From: Lachnospiraceae bacterium
Lineage (GTDB): Bacteria; Bacillota; Clostridia; Lachnospirales; Lachnospiraceae
Assembly (NCBI GenBank): GCA_900766915.1
Contig: CAAFXE010000398.1
Location: 1 to 64,000 of the forward strand
Direction of reading: 5' to 3'
Length of the DNA stretch: 64,000 bases
The position numbers and the translations under genes were made by a program. How positions within the stretch are numbered: position 1 is the first letter of the stretch; each line of letters starts with the position of its first letter. Under the pieces are notes generated by a model. It searched no databases, was not told the DNA's origin, and worked only from the letters and a program-made list of their open reading frames with translations. Below are positions 16,266 through 25,033 of this stretch, piece after piece.

Positions 16266-17479
16266 GTCACCTCAATTCCTGAAAAATCCAACGCACATTC
16301 TTTTAAATGAATACTGTCCAATGCAATGTATTTATTTATCGAAGAAATGTTATTGTGACCAAGAACCTGTACAACTGTAGTAACAGGAACCCCAGAAGTA
16401 ATCATATTTTTTCCAACCGCACGCCTAAGAGAATGAAATCCCTTTCCATCAAATGCCACCCGCTGCAGACCTGCTTTTCTTCGATACTTTGAATAAAGGT
16501 ACTGGATTCCAGTTCCATCACAATAAGGTTGATGAGGTGCATGAATTCTAATAAATATTTCTTCGTAATTACATACAGGACGACCATTAAGGATATAGTC
16601 CTTTAACGCTTCTCCCACCTGTTTTGTCAGAGGCAAAGTCAAAGCTTTGCTGGTTTTGGATTGACAAATGGAAATTTCACCATTTGCCCAATCAACATCC
16701 TGAAGCTTGAGGCGAATGATATCACAGGCTCTCAATCCCATAACTGTTCCTAAAATAATCATGGCATAATCCCGTTTTCCTTGCGTAGTATTCCTATCTA
16801 TGGAATTTAAAGTCATTTCCACTTCTGTAGGATCAGCGGCAGGCTGTTGTGGTGTTTCTCGCGATACGCGAAAAGAGAATAGTAGATTGAAAGAACTCTG
16901 TACATACTGTTTTTCTTCCAAAAAACGATAAAGTTTTTTCATATAAAGACGGATGTTATATAATCCCGATATGCTCATTTCTTGAGAACATGCCCGAATA
17001 TATTTTTGAATTGTATCGGCATTTGCGTCTTCCAAGGTTTTGACGCCCTCATGCTGTAACCAAGAAAAATATTTATCGCAGATCCAAATGATATCTCCCT
17101 TGGTATTGGGATGAAAGTCTTCGCTTTTCAAAAACTCATCTTTAATGTTCTGGTAATAGTTGTTTAGACGGAATCCAGCTTTTTTCTTCGGAAAAGGCCA
17201 GAGCAATTCTTGAGTATTGTGAAAGTATTCCATTTCATCAACACCGCTCAATAGCTGACGATACCGACTATCACCAATTTCATTTTTAGATGCTCTTTCT
17301 TTTATTATTTTACGATATTGCCCGGCTGCCTCATCATCCCAATCTGTTAATCCATTTGTCTCGAAGAAAAATACAACAGGAAAATATTTATCCCGGTATT
17401 GACTCAGTGCAGTCGCCACTGTGTAGCCGACACTTTTCTTTTTTTCGACCAGTTGCATTGCTAATTCATTTACCTTCAT
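16256..17479 (-). CDS. ritA: RIT tyrosine recombinase, first gene (RitA-like)
   Basis: This 407-residue recombinase is the first gene of the trio. After a longer N-terminal region (about 1-150) and a core-binding domain (about 110-195), the catalytic domain shows GLRACDIIRLK, HSLRRAVG and LGHNNISSINKYI. GGAGGTAG precedes the ATG on the minus strand. The promoter probably lies in the right inverted repeat (17541-17719), which would place transcription under control of recombinase binding sites. That is inference. Confidence 0.85.
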   Translation of the reverse strand: MKVNELAMQLVEKKKSVGYTVATALSQYRDKYFPVVFFFETNGLTDWDDEAAGQYRKIIKERASKNEIGDSRYRQLLSGVDEMEYFHNTQELLWPFPKKKAGFRLNNYYQNIKDEFLKSEDFHPNTKGDIIWICDKYFSWLQHEGVKTLEDANADTIQKYIRACSQEMSISGLYNIRLYMKKLYRFLEEKQYVQSSFNLLFSFRVSRETPQQPAADPTEVEMTLNSIDRNTTQGKRDYAMIILGTVMGLRACDIIRLKLQDVDWANGEISICQSKTSKALTLPLTKQVGEALKDYILNGRPVCNYEEIFIRIHAPHQPYCDGTGIQYLYSKYRRKAGLQRVAFDGKGFHSLRRAVGKNMITSGVPVTTVVQVLGHNNISSINKYIALDSIHLKECALDFSGIEVTCI

Positions 17480-17540
17480 GTTCTACCTCCTTGCTATGAG
17501 TGTAACTGTAGTGACAATTACATCATAGCAGAAGGAATGC

Positions 17541-17719
17541 CTTGAGTTATCAGGAAATGTACCAATGTACCGAGATTCACTTAATATACTGTAAATCTCT
17601 CGGACATAAAAACTTATCAGGAATAAAAAACTGGAAATGCCCGCAGAAACTGCGTCTGTGAGGCATTTCCTGATAAGTCTAATTTCCCGATAACCAGTAT
17701 TATCAGGAATTCCTGATAA
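17541..17719 (-). repeat. Right terminal inverted repeat of the RIT element
   Basis: Inverse of 14090-14268. Decamer sites lie at 17547, 17614, 17667, 17684 (variant), 17700 and 17710. It sits just upstream of ritA. Confidence 0.9.
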
Positions 17720-18010
17720 AAGTCGTTATACCGAATTCGGTTCTTTCCTTAGAAATTATCAGGAATTATCGTAACAAACGCAGATTTTGTACTTTTTGTA
17801 AAAAACATTTCCTGATAAGTTTTGATACCTGAGATGTTTAAAATATATTCAGTAGACACCGGTGTATTGGGGCAATTCATGATAAGTCAGAAGAGTTCAG
17901 AGGAACATTTTAAGGCGACTAGCGGCTGCTATTCCGTAATATGCAATTGAGATATAATTCAAATCATGCTATAATAAAATCATGTAAGATTCAATGTAAA
18001 GGAGGAGTTT
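17720..18010 (+). repeat. Intergenic region with further TTATCAGGAA-like sites outside the RIT end
   Basis: No gene is seen. Three extra decamer-like sites lie outside the matched inverted repeat, near 17756 (forward), 17811 (reverse) and 17877 (degenerate reverse), together with the palindrome CCGAATTCGG near 17731. The left side lacks such outer copies. They may be remains of an older RIT end. The last ~60 bases, with TATAAT-like sequence and AAAGGAGGAG, serve the next gene. Confidence 0.5.
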
Positions 18011-18571
18011 ATGACACCGATTGAACAGGGATGTATCGATATTTGGATAGATGAAATTGTTCCCTGCTTAAAAGATACTCAGACAGGGGATATTAAGGAA
18101 ACAGTTGTTTTTAAAATCGAAAGCCGTGCATATTTAAAAAAATTTCAAAATAAAAATGGCTGGCATATTAACTGGAATGAAATTCCAAAGGACGTTGAAG
18201 TATACGCACTTGCACTGAAAGATGATAATACGATTCAGGGATTAGTGGGCGTAAGAAATGATAGAGACTCCCATGCAGCATATCTTCATTGGGCATGTAC
18301 TGCTCCACATAACAACAAGCATGAATATGGAACTCAAAAATATGTTGGTGTTGGCGGTCATCTTTTTGCAATTGCAGCAGATAAATCTATTGAATGGGGA
18401 TATGAAGGAGCGATTCATGGATTTGCATTGGACGAAGAATTGCTAAACCACTATATCCAAAAGTTTCATGCCGAATACTTGGGAATGCTTCATCAGTATC
18501 AATTTTTTATTGATGAGGTACAGGCAAAAAAATTATTGGAGGTGTATCATTATGAATGGAACGAAACCTAA
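18011..18571 (+). CDS. GNAT-like acetyltransferase-fold protein
   Basis: This 186-residue protein has a GNAT-like pattern: beta strands around VYALALKDDNTIQGLVGVRND, a candidate acetyl-CoA loop at YVGVGGHLFAIAADKSIEWG, and a late strand-helix unit. Substrate unknown. AAAGGAGGAG precedes the ATG. Its last 20 bases overlap a 62-residue gene, an arrangement seen in toxin-antitoxin-like and other two-gene modules. The catalytic assignment is by fold impression only. Confidence 0.6.
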   Translation: MTPIEQGCIDIWIDEIVPCLKDTQTGDIKETVVFKIESRAYLKKFQNKNGWHINWNEIPKDVEVYALALKDDNTIQGLVGVRNDRDSHAAYLHWACTAPHNNKHEYGTQKYVGVGGHLFAIAADKSIEWGYEGAIHGFALDEELLNHYIQKFHAEYLGMLHQYQFFIDEVQAKKLLEVYHYEWNET

Positions 18572-18740
18572 ATTCATGGAAAATTCTACAATGAATCCGA
18601 GTTATTTTGAAAAACCCAATCCATATGTAAATGCACCATCTTGTCATGTGAACTTGCTTGAACTTTCAAGATATGCGAAACAGTGTGGAAAGAAATTGAT
18701 TGAATTAACACAGGAAGAAGTTAAAAAGTTCTCTATTTAA
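18552..18740 (+). CDS. Small partner protein of the GNAT-like gene
   Basis: This 62-residue protein starts at ATG 18552 behind GGAGGTG and overlaps the GNAT-like gene by 20 bases in another frame. It contains FMENSTMNPSYFEKPNPYV and a C-terminal helix pair (LLELSRYAKQCGKKLIEL). A good ribosome site and a following terminator support it. It may be the antitoxin or regulator of its neighbour, but this is not shown. Confidence 0.6.
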   Translation: MNGTKPKFMENSTMNPSYFEKPNPYVNAPSCHVNLLELSRYAKQCGKKLIELTQEEVKKFSI

Positions 18741-18744
18741 AAGG

Positions 18745-18792
18745 ATCCGTCTCATGCACGATTAATTAAATCGTTGAAGAGACGGATTTTTG
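18745..18792 (+). terminator. Intrinsic terminator of the GNAT-like gene pair
   Basis: Arms ATCCGTCTC (18745-18753) and GAGACGGAT (18779-18787), an inner ACGATT/AATCGT stem, then TTTTTG. Confidence 0.85.
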
Positions 18793-19081
18793 TATCCTCA
18801 GGGTGGTTTATGCCAAAGGAATCATGTAATTATCCTGAGTAATCGCAAGAGGGCTTATTTTATGACACAGGATGAAAGAAGACAATATTTAATTAAGTAT
18901 CTTTTGAAGGAGCAAATCCGGTTTCGAGGACGGAAGCTTCCAGCAGACAAACAGGGACAGGAGAATCTGCTTCGGTCACTGATGAATTGTTAGCGTCGGG
19001 AGAAATTAGCCATTTATTGTCGGGAGAAAATGACCAATCTCAGTCGGATAGAAATAACCAATGCATCAGCTTTTCCTTTCT

Positions 19082-19885
19082 TTAATGTTGTGATTTAGGT
19101 AGTGCTGATGGAGCACCGGCTGATAACGCTATCGTTTCACAGTTTTTTCCGCGGTAACTGTTTCCTTTAATCATGAATACTGTGGCATCGTCAAATATAC
19201 GGTCAAGGGCACATAACAAGGATGAATCTTCGTTGAAGAACTCTCCCCATTTATCCGGTCCTTTATTGCTTGTAAATATCATAGTATTTGGTCCTTCCTT
19301 ATTATATCTTCGATCAATGACATCAAAAAACATTCGGGTGTTCTCCTTGTCAAAGACGCATCTGCCTATCTCATCAATGATAAGACAGGATGGTTTTACC
19401 AGCCCGTTTATGGTACTGCTTTCCCGACCATACTTCCGGGCATCGGTCAAGCGTTGGTTTAATTCAGTTGCTTTTAAGAAATACGCTTTCAGACCATTCT
19501 GGCAACATTTACGCCCATATGCCATCGCAAGATGTGTTTTTCCAACTCCCTGAGGCCCAATGAACGCAAGGTTTTTATGTGCGTAGAGAGCTGAAAGGGA
19601 TGGCAGGTTACGCAGAGCATCTGTTTGTTTTCCATGAAGCTGCCCGAAATCAAAACTTTCAAAAGTTTTTGGCTCTTTTAATGGAAGGCGGCTCAATCGG
19701 AGCAGTGTTGAAACAATGTTTTCTTTCTTCTTTTGCTGCAGATAAGTAAACATTTCAGCAACTATCCGTATATTTTCTTCACTATATTCATGTTCGACTG
19801 CGAGCTGTGCCATTTCCTGTGCATTTAGATCAAGACTTAAATAATCAGCTGCATCCTGGATCTGTTCAAAAAACGATTTATTCAT
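19082..19885 (-). CDS. istB: IS21 helper ATPase IstB
   Basis: This 267-residue AAA+ ATPase assists IstA in target capture. Walker A is GPQGVGKT and Walker B is LIIDEIG, with a downstream sensor region (IFTSNKG). The ATG at complement 19883-19885 is chosen because GAGGAAGGA lies just upstream and the ATG overlaps the istA stop. A longer in-frame start at 19930 would sit deep in istA. Confidence 0.9.
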   Translation of the reverse strand: MNKSFFEQIQDAADYLSLDLNAQEMAQLAVEHEYSEENIRIVAEMFTYLQQKKKENIVSTLLRLSRLPLKEPKTFESFDFGQLHGKQTDALRNLPSLSALYAHKNLAFIGPQGVGKTHLAMAYGRKCCQNGLKAYFLKATELNQRLTDARKYGRESSTINGLVKPSCLIIDEIGRCVFDKENTRMFFDVIDRRYNKEGPNTMIFTSNKGPDKWGEFFNEDSSLLCALDRIFDDATVFMIKGNSYRGKNCETIALSAGAPSALPKSQH

Positions 19886-21224
19886 CCCACAGTCCTTCCT
19901 CAAAGTTAAATTTACTGAAACCAGAATCATACGGAGGCGGATTAAGCTGTTGGATTTGTATCTTTACCGGTGCAGTAGGCCTTTCTTCCGGTTGTTCTGT
20001 AACATACTGGTCTTTGCAGAAGCTATCCCGGCGACTCCATGTAACATCATGTGATGTGAGCACTTTTGTCATTTTTGAGTCATATATGTAAAGTATGTAG
20101 CCATCTCTTTTTACACGGCAGGTCTTTTCTGTGTACCAGTAAGGGACTCCAAAACGGCGTCCTTCATAGTGAACAAAACCATCAAAGGAAATCTTACGTT
20201 CCGGACACAGATAATACGATAATTCCATCGACTCCTCAAGTACAGAGGCGTTTTTCATACAAAGCATTGTATGTTTATCATGCGGAATGCAGTCTACTGC
20301 GCGGTGATAAATACTGTTTTGGGTATTGCACCAACGGATTGCCTCATAATTTAGATCCGTGATTTCGTTGAAAACGCGTCCCGGCAGGAAATTATCTTTT
20401 ACGAACCGTACCAGACGTTCGACCGAACCCTTTGTAAATGGGTGCCTTGGTTGGCAAAGTTTTGTTTCAAAGCCAAGATTCCCCATAAACAGTTCATAAT
20501 CTTTCTGCCAGATCGGATGTCCCTGTTCATCACGTCGGATTACAACGCTTTTCATGTTATCTGTCAAAACATACTCAGGGATTCCCATATATAAAAATGC
20601 ATGGATTATGCCAATAAACAGGTTTTCCTGTTTGGCATTTGGAAAAAACTCAATATATCGCTGTCCGCAGCAATGGCAGATCATGGCAAAACAGGCAACT
20701 TTATAAGTGTTACCGGAGGCATTCTCCACTTCTACGAATCCCCAGTCCATCTGGTATGATTCTCCTGGTGCAGTATGGTAACGCTGACCACGGCTGCCTT
20801 GAGAGGCTACAAGTTGCCTTTTAGGTGGGACAAGTTCCTTATGGTTGGAAATATACTCTTTAACGATGGTTAAGCCACCCTGGAAACCATTCTCTTTTAA
20901 TCTGTCATAGCAGACAGCAGAGTTGGTAATTCCTTTTCGGAGTAGTTCATCAATAATACCTGAGAATCCTGTCAGAAGAGTGTGTTCTGCTTTCTGGCCG
21001 GTGAGTGCATGTGGAAGGTCAATAAAGCCAGATCTTTTAATTCTTCGCAGTTTGGCTCGTGAAATCCCTGTCCTACGTTCCAACTCTGCAAGGTTAACGT
21101 TAACAGGATTGAATTTTTCTCCCTTTTCCCTCTTCATTTCATTGAGGACTTGTGCTATTATTTCAGTTAAGTCATTGTGTTTTTCTCCCATTGTGATTTC
21201 TACTGATGCATTGGCATACATCAT
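19878..21224 (-). CDS. istA: IS21 transposase IstA
   Basis: This 448-residue DDE transposase has N-terminal helix-turn-helix regions (about 30-70 and 90-130), then an rve integrase core with acidic residues in QMDWGFVEV, TDNMKS and TKGSVERLV. A C-terminal beta domain follows. The likely start is MMYANAS or an internal MGEKHND a few codons in. The stop overlaps istB by eight bases, implying coupling. Confidence 0.9.
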   Translation of the reverse strand: MMYANASVEITMGEKHNDLTEIIAQVLNEMKREKGEKFNPVNVNLAELERRTGISRAKLRRIKRSGFIDLPHALTGQKAEHTLLTGFSGIIDELLRKGITNSAVCYDRLKENGFQGGLTIVKEYISNHKELVPPKRQLVASQGSRGQRYHTAPGESYQMDWGFVEVENASGNTYKVACFAMICHCCGQRYIEFFPNAKQENLFIGIIHAFLYMGIPEYVLTDNMKSVVIRRDEQGHPIWQKDYELFMGNLGFETKLCQPRHPFTKGSVERLVRFVKDNFLPGRVFNEITDLNYEAIRWCNTQNSIYHRAVDCIPHDKHTMLCMKNASVLEESMELSYYLCPERKISFDGFVHYEGRRFGVPYWYTEKTCRVKRDGYILYIYDSKMTKVLTSHDVTWSRRDSFCKDQYVTEQPEERPTAPVKIQIQQLNPPPYDSGFSKFNFEEGLWDE

Positions 21225-21995
21225 TTTAGAACACGAAAAAGAAAATACAATGGCTTTTTCTATCCGACTAAAAATGGTTAATTCTAAGCGACTTTGGGTG
21301 GTCGATTCCGCCCGACCCTAACAGAATGTCAGGCTGCCAAAACCGGTCAGTGAAGAATTTATTAGGATTCAGGATGAATATCTTATAGAAAGAAATAAGG
21401 AAAGCGGGATTACGGATGCGGCAGACTTAAAGCCGGTAGCATCCGATCCAAGACTTTATATATGGCAGGGAGATATCACCACGCTAAAATGTGATGCCAT
21501 TGTAAATGCCTGCAATTCCCAGATGCTTGGATGCCTCTCGCCGATGCATGCCTGTATTGATAATTTTATTCATACCTACGCAGGAATTCAGCTGCGCCTT
21601 GAAATGAATGAGATTATGACAAAGCAGGGACATGAGGAAGAAACCGGCAAAGCAAAGATTACATCAGGTTATAATTTGCCGGTAAAATATATACTCCATA
21701 CAGTAGGTCCTATGATTCAGTGGGAAGTTACCGGAGAGGATGAAGAACTGCTCGCAAGCTGTTATAGGGAATGCTTAAAACTGGCGGCTGATACAGGCGT
21801 AGAATCGGTTGCCTTTTGCTGTTTATCAACAGGTGTATTTCGATTCCCACAGCGAAGAGTAGCAGAGATTTCAACAGGTACCGTTAAAGAATTTCTTGAT
21901 GAGGATACCAGAATTAAGAAAGTGATTTTCAATGTGTTTAAGGATGAGGATCTGGAGATATATAAGAGTATTTTGGATAAATGATTTGATGTCAA

Positions 21996-22079
21996 TTATT
22001 TCAGAAAATTAAAAACAAGAATCACCACACCAGGTACAGCCAGTACGATTCCCACAGCCCGGTTCAATGTTCCTTTTTC
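21996..22079 (-). pseudogene. Possible C-terminal scrap of a membrane transporter
   Basis: On the minus strand a 27-codon open stretch reads EKGTLNRAVGIVLAVPGVV and on to FNFLK before its stop, like the last helix of a small drug/metabolite transporter. An in-frame stop lies directly upstream and no start exists. It may be the remains of a gene lost next to the IS21 site, or chance. Confidence 0.25.
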
Positions 22080-22176
22080 TTAAATGGAACAGAAACTGGT
22101 TTATAATATCTTTTGATAATTTTTAGATATATGGTAATATAAGCAATAAAGAAATCAGATTGCGGGAGGTTCGATC

Positions 22177-22554
22177 ATGTATCGGAAAAAAACGGAGGAA
22201 GATATACGATGTCCATTAGAGTATGGTATGAATCTGCTTGGGGGTAAGTGGAAATCGAGAATCGTCTGTTTGATTGGAAATAAAGGTCCTCAGAGATTTG
22301 GAGAGCTTAAATCAGATTTGGTAAACATTACAGATGGTGTGTTGGCAAATACACTTAATGAGCTGACAGAATCCGGAATGATTGAAAAAAACAGCCGTCC
22401 GGGACAGATGGCAAACGACTATTGTCTTACTGAAAAGGGAAAGTCTGTGCTGCCTCTTCTGCAGAAACTCTGTCAATGGTCCGCCCCTTATTACAAAAAG
22501 AACAATGGTATTGTCATGGGGTATTGCAAACAGTGTGAATTTTATACGGATTAG
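22177..22554 (+). CDS. HxlR-family transcriptional regulator
   Basis: This 125-residue winged-helix protein has the HxlR hallmark CPLEYGMNLLGGKWKSRI, with an N-terminal cysteine, then GPQRFGELKSDL and the wing region. A cysteine pair near the C-terminus (MGYCKQCEFY) could add redox or metal sensing. GGGAGG precedes the ATG. It stands 138 bases upstream of the diol dehydratase operon in the same direction and could regulate it, though HxlR members often control unlinked redox genes. Confidence 0.85.
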   Translation: MYRKKTEEDIRCPLEYGMNLLGGKWKSRIVCLIGNKGPQRFGELKSDLVNITDGVLANTLNELTESGMIEKNSRPGQMANDYCLTEKGKSVLPLLQKLCQWSAPYYKKNNGIVMGYCKQCEFYTD

Positions 22555-22692
22555 TTGGCATTGCTTTTGTTTGTGTTGATTTTATTCTAAAAACCACAGA
22601 AACATAGGTTGAATTTATGTGGATTCTGTAGTAGAATATAATCAAGTATTGGTTGTACGTGTAAAATAAAGGCAAGAATAAGGAGTTGTAAC
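22555..22692 (+). promoter_or_regulatory. Promoter region of the diol dehydratase operon
   Basis: The gap holds TTGAAT and TAGAAT/TATAAT-like boxes around 22610-22642 and AAGGAG before pduC. I looked for a cobalamin riboswitch because the enzyme needs B12. The gap is too short and shows no B12-box-like sequence. Confidence 0.4.
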
Positions 22693-24357
22693 ATGAGAAG
22701 GTCAAAACGTATTGAAGTACTGGATCAAAGACCGGTAAACTTAGACGGCTATATCAATGAGTGGCCGGAGATGGGTTTTGTAGCGATGAAAAGTCCTTAT
22801 GACCCGAAACCATCTATTAAGATAGAAAATGGTGTGGTTGTAGAACTGGATGGCAAAAAAAGAGAAGAATTTGATTTCATTGATCAGTTTATAGCAGATT
22901 ATGCCATTAACACAGAGCGAGCAGAAAAATCTATGGCAGTATCTTCACTGGATATTGCGAGAATGATCGTGGATATTCATGTTTCCAGAAAGGAAATTCT
23001 GGATCTGGTGACAGGTATCACACCCGCAAAGATGACAGAGGTCATGAATCATTTGAATGTTGTGGAACTGATGATGGGTATGCAGAAGATCCGTGCAAGA
23101 AAAACACCCGGAAATCAGGCACACATTACAAACTTAAAGGATGATCCGGTGCAGATTGCAGCAGATGCAGCAGAAGGTGCTCTTCGTGGATTTGCTGAAG
23201 AAGAGACTACCATGGGTGTAGCAAGATATGCTCCATTAAGCTCTATTGCTTTACTCATTGGCTCTCAGGTGGGACGTCCGGGCGTGCTGACTCAGTGTTC
23301 CGCGGAGGAAGCTACAGAGTTAGAGCTTGGTATCAGAGGTCTTACAACCTATGCAGAGACCTTATCCGTTTATGGTACAGAAAAAGTATTTATTGATGGT
23401 GATGATACACCATATTCCAAAGCATTTTTAAATTCCGCTTATGCATCCAGAGGATTGAAGGTACGTTTTACTTCAGGAGCCGGTTCTGAAGTTCTTATGG
23501 GAAGCAGCGAAAAGAAATCCATGCTTTATCTGGAATGCCGTTGCCTTTATGCTACCAAGGGTGCAGGAAGCCAGGGTATCCAGAATGGTTCCGTAAGCTG
23601 TATCGGTGTAGCTGGAGCAGTTCCGGGCGGTATCCGTGAGGTTATGAGTGAAAACCTTGTGGCAGCCCTGTTAGGTCTGGAATGTGCATCTTCCAATGAC
23701 CAGAGCTTCTCCAACTCTGACATGCGTCGTACTGCAAGAACTATGTTGCAGTTCCTTCCGGGTACAGATTTTATCTTCTCCGGTTATGCAGCAGAGCCTA
23801 ATTATGACAATATGTTTGCCGGCTCTAACTTTGATGCTGAAGATTTTGACGATTATAATGTATTACAGAGAGATATGCAGGTGGATGGCGGTCTTCGTCC
23901 GGTTACAGAGGAAGATGTCATCCGTGTAAGAAGGAAAGCAGGACAGGCTGTACAGGCAGTATTTAAATACCTGGGTCTTTCTCCGATTTCTGACGAGCAG
24001 GTGGAAGCTGTTACCTATGCCCACGGAAGTCATGACACATTGGAAAGAGATGTTACTGCAGACCTGATGGCGGCAGAGGATGTTTTAAAACGCGGTATCA
24101 CAGGTGTTGACATTGTAAAAGCCCTTGCAGAAACAGGATTTAAGGATGTGGCTGAGAGTGTTTTAAGTATGCTCAAACAGCGTGTGGTTGGTGACTATAT
24201 GCAGACTGCAGCGATTCTTGACAGAAACTTCCATGTATTATCAGGGGTGAATACACCGAATGACTACATGGGCCCCGGAACAGGTTACCGTGTAGAGGGT
24301 GAACGTTGGGAAGAAATCAAGAACATTCCACACATTATTGATCCTAAGGATATTTAG
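22693..24357 (+). CDS. pduC: B12-dependent diol/glycerol dehydratase, large subunit
   Basis: This 554-residue catalytic subunit converts 1,2-propanediol to propionaldehyde (or glycerol to 3-hydroxypropionaldehyde) by an adenosylcobalamin radical mechanism. The whole TIM-barrel sequence is typical: MRRSKRIEVLDQRPVNLDG start, ITPAKMTEVMNHLNVVE, GVARYAPLSSIALLIGSQ and SNSDMRRTARTML. Length is normal. It heads an operon with the medium and small subunits, reactivase and adenosyltransferase. Substrate preference cannot be read from sequence alone. The nearby rhamnosidase cluster favours 1,2-propanediol. Confidence 0.93.
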   Translation: MRRSKRIEVLDQRPVNLDGYINEWPEMGFVAMKSPYDPKPSIKIENGVVVELDGKKREEFDFIDQFIADYAINTERAEKSMAVSSLDIARMIVDIHVSRKEILDLVTGITPAKMTEVMNHLNVVELMMGMQKIRARKTPGNQAHITNLKDDPVQIAADAAEGALRGFAEEETTMGVARYAPLSSIALLIGSQVGRPGVLTQCSAEEATELELGIRGLTTYAETLSVYGTEKVFIDGDDTPYSKAFLNSAYASRGLKVRFTSGAGSEVLMGSSEKKSMLYLECRCLYATKGAGSQGIQNGSVSCIGVAGAVPGGIREVMSENLVAALLGLECASSNDQSFSNSDMRRTARTMLQFLPGTDFIFSGYAAEPNYDNMFAGSNFDAEDFDDYNVLQRDMQVDGGLRPVTEEDVIRVRRKAGQAVQAVFKYLGLSPISDEQVEAVTYAHGSHDTLERDVTADLMAAEDVLKRGITGVDIVKALAETGFKDVAESVLSMLKQRVVGDYMQTAAILDRNFHVLSGVNTPNDYMGPGTGYRVEGERWEEIKNIPHIIDPKDI

Positions 24358-24367
24358 GGGGTGCCTT

Positions 24368-25033
24368 ATGCAGTTTAGTGAAGATTTAATCAGACAGATT
24401 ACAGAAGAAATTGTCCGCCAGCTCAATGCAGGGGAGAGAGAAGAAAGCTATAAAGGAAATTCTCTGGCCGGTAAGGATCGTATTAATGAAAAGAAAACTT
24501 CCTATAAGGATTACCCGAAGGCAAAGCAGGGAACTGATCCGAAGGAAGTGGTGATCGGTGTCGGTGCAGCTTTCCAGAGAGAAATTAAAAAGACCATTAA
24601 CGGCATCCCGTTGGAAGACGTTTTGAAAAATGTGAAAGCCGGTATTGAAGAAGAAGGTATGACGCCAAGAGTTGTAAAAATTCTGGACACCTCTGATGTA
24701 TGCTTCATGGCTTTGGAAGCAGCAAAAATTTCCGGTTCCGGAATCGGCATTGGGATCCAGTCCAAGGGTACCACAGTTATCCATCAGAAGGATCTTTACC
24801 CGTTATCCAATCTGGAACTGTTCCCGCAGGCTCCATTGATGGATCTGGAGACCTATCGTAAGATTGGGAAGAATGCGGCAAAATATGTGAAGGGCGAGCA
24901 GGTTGTGCCGGTACCATGTACCAATGACCCGATGTCCCGTCCGAAATATCAGGTAAAAGCCGCAATCATGCATATTGCAGAGACAGAACAGTTAGACCCA
25001 GAGATGGGAATCATTGAATGGGAGGAAAGATAA
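24368..25033 (+). CDS. pduD: Diol/glycerol dehydratase, medium subunit
   Basis: This 221-residue subunit helps bind cobalamin at the dehydratase active site. The N-terminal ~60 residues form an amphipathic helix (QFSEDLIRQITEEIVRQL) and a low-complexity linker, the type of extension that in shell-forming bacteria targets the enzyme to a microcompartment. The core has EVVIGVGAAFQREIKKTI and GIGIGIQSKGTTVIH. The ATG at 24368 follows GGGGG 10 bases after the pduC stop. An earlier in-frame ATG at 24299 is inside pduC and rejected. Confidence 0.92.
   Translation: MQFSEDLIRQITEEIVRQLNAGEREESYKGNSLAGKDRINEKKTSYKDYPKAKQGTDPKEVVIGVGAAFQREIKKTINGIPLEDVLKNVKAGIEEEGMTPRVVKILDTSDVCFMALEAAKISGSGIGIGIQSKGTTVIHQKDLYPLSNLELFPQAPLMDLETYRKIGKNAAKYVKGEQVVPVPCTNDPMSRPKYQVKAAIMHIAETEQLDPEMGIIEWEER

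Larger units (their letters stand above)
14090..17719 (-). mobile_element. Recombinase-in-trio (RIT) element
   Basis: Three different tyrosine recombinase genes, co-directional and overlapping, fill the interior and are bounded by 179-bp near-perfect inverted repeats (14090-14268 and 17541-17719). Three overlapping tyrosine recombinases inside long inverted repeats with palindromic subunits define RIT elements. Each repeat contains six TTATCAGGAA-type decamers, including the perfect palindrome of TTATCAGGAA with its complement at the outermost edge. No passenger gene is present. Confidence 0.85.
18988..21323 (-). mobile_element. IS21-family insertion sequence
   Basis: A 2,336-bp element with istA and istB on the minus strand. 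Its ends are TGTTAGCGTCGGG (left) and the complement of TGTTAGGGTCGGG (right). GAAT borders it on both sides (18984-18987 and 21324-21327), a 4-bp target duplication. Inside each end, related GTCGG..GAAA..CCA motifs recur (three at the left, 18995-19056), the multiple transposase-binding sites typical of IS21. Confidence 0.92.
18862..21984 (+). pseudogene. Macro-domain protein-ADP-ribose hydrolase, split by IS21
   Basis: The two halves are 18862-18987 and 21328-21984 (21324-21327 is the target duplication). Joined, they read in one frame through LLRSLMN-VRLPKPVSEE. The second half holds the macro domain: QGDITTLKCDAIVNACNS, LGCLSPMHACIDNFIH, GKAKITSGYNLP and a GVF loop. It matches the zinc-containing class that removes ADP-ribose from proteins. 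With IS21 inside codon context near residue 42 the gene is inactivated, though the downstream part keeps a long open frame and could be expressed if restarted. Confidence 0.85.

Noticed and set aside
14090..17719. Tn554-type transposon
   Set aside because: Tn554 has two recombinases plus an accessory protein and lacks inverted repeats; here three true tyrosine recombinases lie within long inverted repeats.
14090..17890. Regularly recurring TTATCAGGAA sites as a CRISPR-like array
   Set aside because: Repeats are 10 bp, in both orientations, unevenly spaced, and symmetric around the recombinase genes; there are no repeat-length spacers or cas genes.
18790..18993. Stand-alone 67-residue gene
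   Set aside because: Its true start is 18862 and it is the 5' part of the IS21-split macro-domain gene, not a separate gene.
22555..22692. Cobalamin riboswitch before the diol dehydratase operon
   Set aside because: The gap is 138 bases and shows no B12 box or multi-stem core.
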